DNA from: an uncultured Mycoplasmatota bacterium
Lineage (GTDB): Bacteria; Bacillota_I; Bacilli_A; Mycoplasmatales; Mycoplasmoidaceae
Length of the DNA stretch: 5,380 nt
Assembly: GCA_949527715.1 (NCBI GenBank)
Contig: CATEWF010000066.1
Location: 1-5,380 of the forward strand
Direction: 5' to 3'
The position numbers and the translations under genes were made by a program. Positions 5,026-5,380 of the stretch are shown here, one piece after another. The notes under the pieces are model-generated. The model saw only the letters and a list, made by a program, of their open reading frames with translations, was not told the origin of the DNA and did not search any database. Position 1 is the first letter of the stretch; every line of letters begins with the position of its first letter.

Positions 5026-5380
5026 TTATACATATAATAATTTGTGATATGGCAAGAATTGCAATTCAATATTAAAACTTTCATTCAAAGGAATTATTAC
5101 TGGAATATTATTATGACGGGCTGAATAAAATTCAATCCAAAAATGCTGATCCGTTGAGTTGAGTTTAAAGTACTTAATTGTATGATAAAATATTTGACTA
5201 TTTCCAAGATAACCTTTTGATGAATCACATGCAAAACTAGAATATACTTTACAACTATGTCTGTCCCAAACATTTTCAAACTGAATCTCTCTCATCCATT
5301 TGTTCAAATATTTATCTGGATTATTTTGAAATGGTTCATATCCAATATTCATTACATCTACAAAATCATAAATATTATTA
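5026..5380 (-). CDS. Beta-rich protein, 3' end only; possible minor capsid/penton-like protein
   Basis: The frame is open from the right edge to a TAA at 5026, giving 117 visible residues plus part of a codon. An internal ATG at 5352 exists, but the frame continues upstream through NNIYDFVDV and that ATG lacks the TAAATG signature seen elsewhere. The true start is therefore probably outside the window. The visible part has WMREIQFENVWDRHSCKVYSS, then GNSQIFYHTIKYF, and ends in alternating hydrophobic strands (HFWIEFYSARHNNIPVIIPL, then FNIELQFLP). This strand-turn-strand ending resembles the C-termini of jelly-roll virion proteins, including Polinton minor capsid (penton) proteins. That identification is tentative, supported by texture and by the neighbouring capsid and packaging genes. 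No enzymatic motif is visible. Confidence 0.72.
   Translation of the reverse strand, partial: NNIYDFVDVMNIGYEPFQNNPDKYLNKWMREIQFENVWDRHSCKVYSSFACDSSKGYLGNSQIFYHTIKYFKLNSTDQHFWIEFYSARHNNIPVIIPLNESFNIELQFLPYHKLLYV

Noticed and set aside
5097..5279. Minus-strand 60-residue frame inside the right-edge gene
   Set aside because: It is a shadow of the 5026-5380 frame; its hydrophobic composition reflects AT-rich out-of-frame reading.
1..5380. CRISPR array, tRNA, rRNA or element terminal inverted repeats
   Set aside because: No repeat-spacer array, cloverleaf or long inverted repeat is seen on reading both strands. The termini of the element must lie outside the window.

Overview
This is a strongly AT-rich, compact, intron-free window (roughly three quarters A+T by eye). 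All seven supported genes lie on the minus strand. The gene content is that of a Polinton/Maverick-type virus-like DNA transposon, or a close relative such as an adintovirus, polinton-like virus or integrating virophage. Two genes are recognised by clear motifs: a retroviral-type integrase and an A32/FtsK-HerA-like genome-packaging ATPase. A third has the sequence texture of a double-jelly-roll major capsid protein. The host is not given by the sequence. An AT-rich protist using the standard genetic code fits, and trichomonads, whose genomes are full of Mavericks, are my first guess; this is inference. A free virus or virophage contig is also possible.

Layout in transcription order, from high to low coordinates: the 3' end of a beta-rich protein cut by the window edge (5380-5026, possibly a minor capsid or penton-like protein); integrase (5003-3927); a 131-base spacer; packaging ATPase (3795-2917); a small glycine- and lysine-rich protein with an amphipathic N-terminus, possibly a pVI-like virion protein (2900-2490); a spacer with five 10-bp direct repeats; a highly charged coiled-coil protein (2416-1856); the capsid protein (1826-237); and the 5' part of an unrecognised gene running off the left edge (199-1). 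Other intergenic gaps are 16 to 37 bases. No polymerase, maturation protease or terminal inverted repeat is in the window. If this is a Polinton, they lie outside it.

The genes would work together as a virion and integration module. The capsid protein and probable minor proteins build an icosahedral shell, the ATPase pumps in the DNA, and the integrase inserts the element into host chromosomes.

The points most worth a second look are: an integrase whose catalytic Glu position is Asn at exactly D-x35-N spacing; a start-site signature (T-run plus TAAATG) that looks like poxvirus late promoters; a helically phased 10-bp repeat upstream of the charged-protein gene; and an adenovirus-protease-type site, ITGG|L, near the N-terminus of the pVI-like protein.
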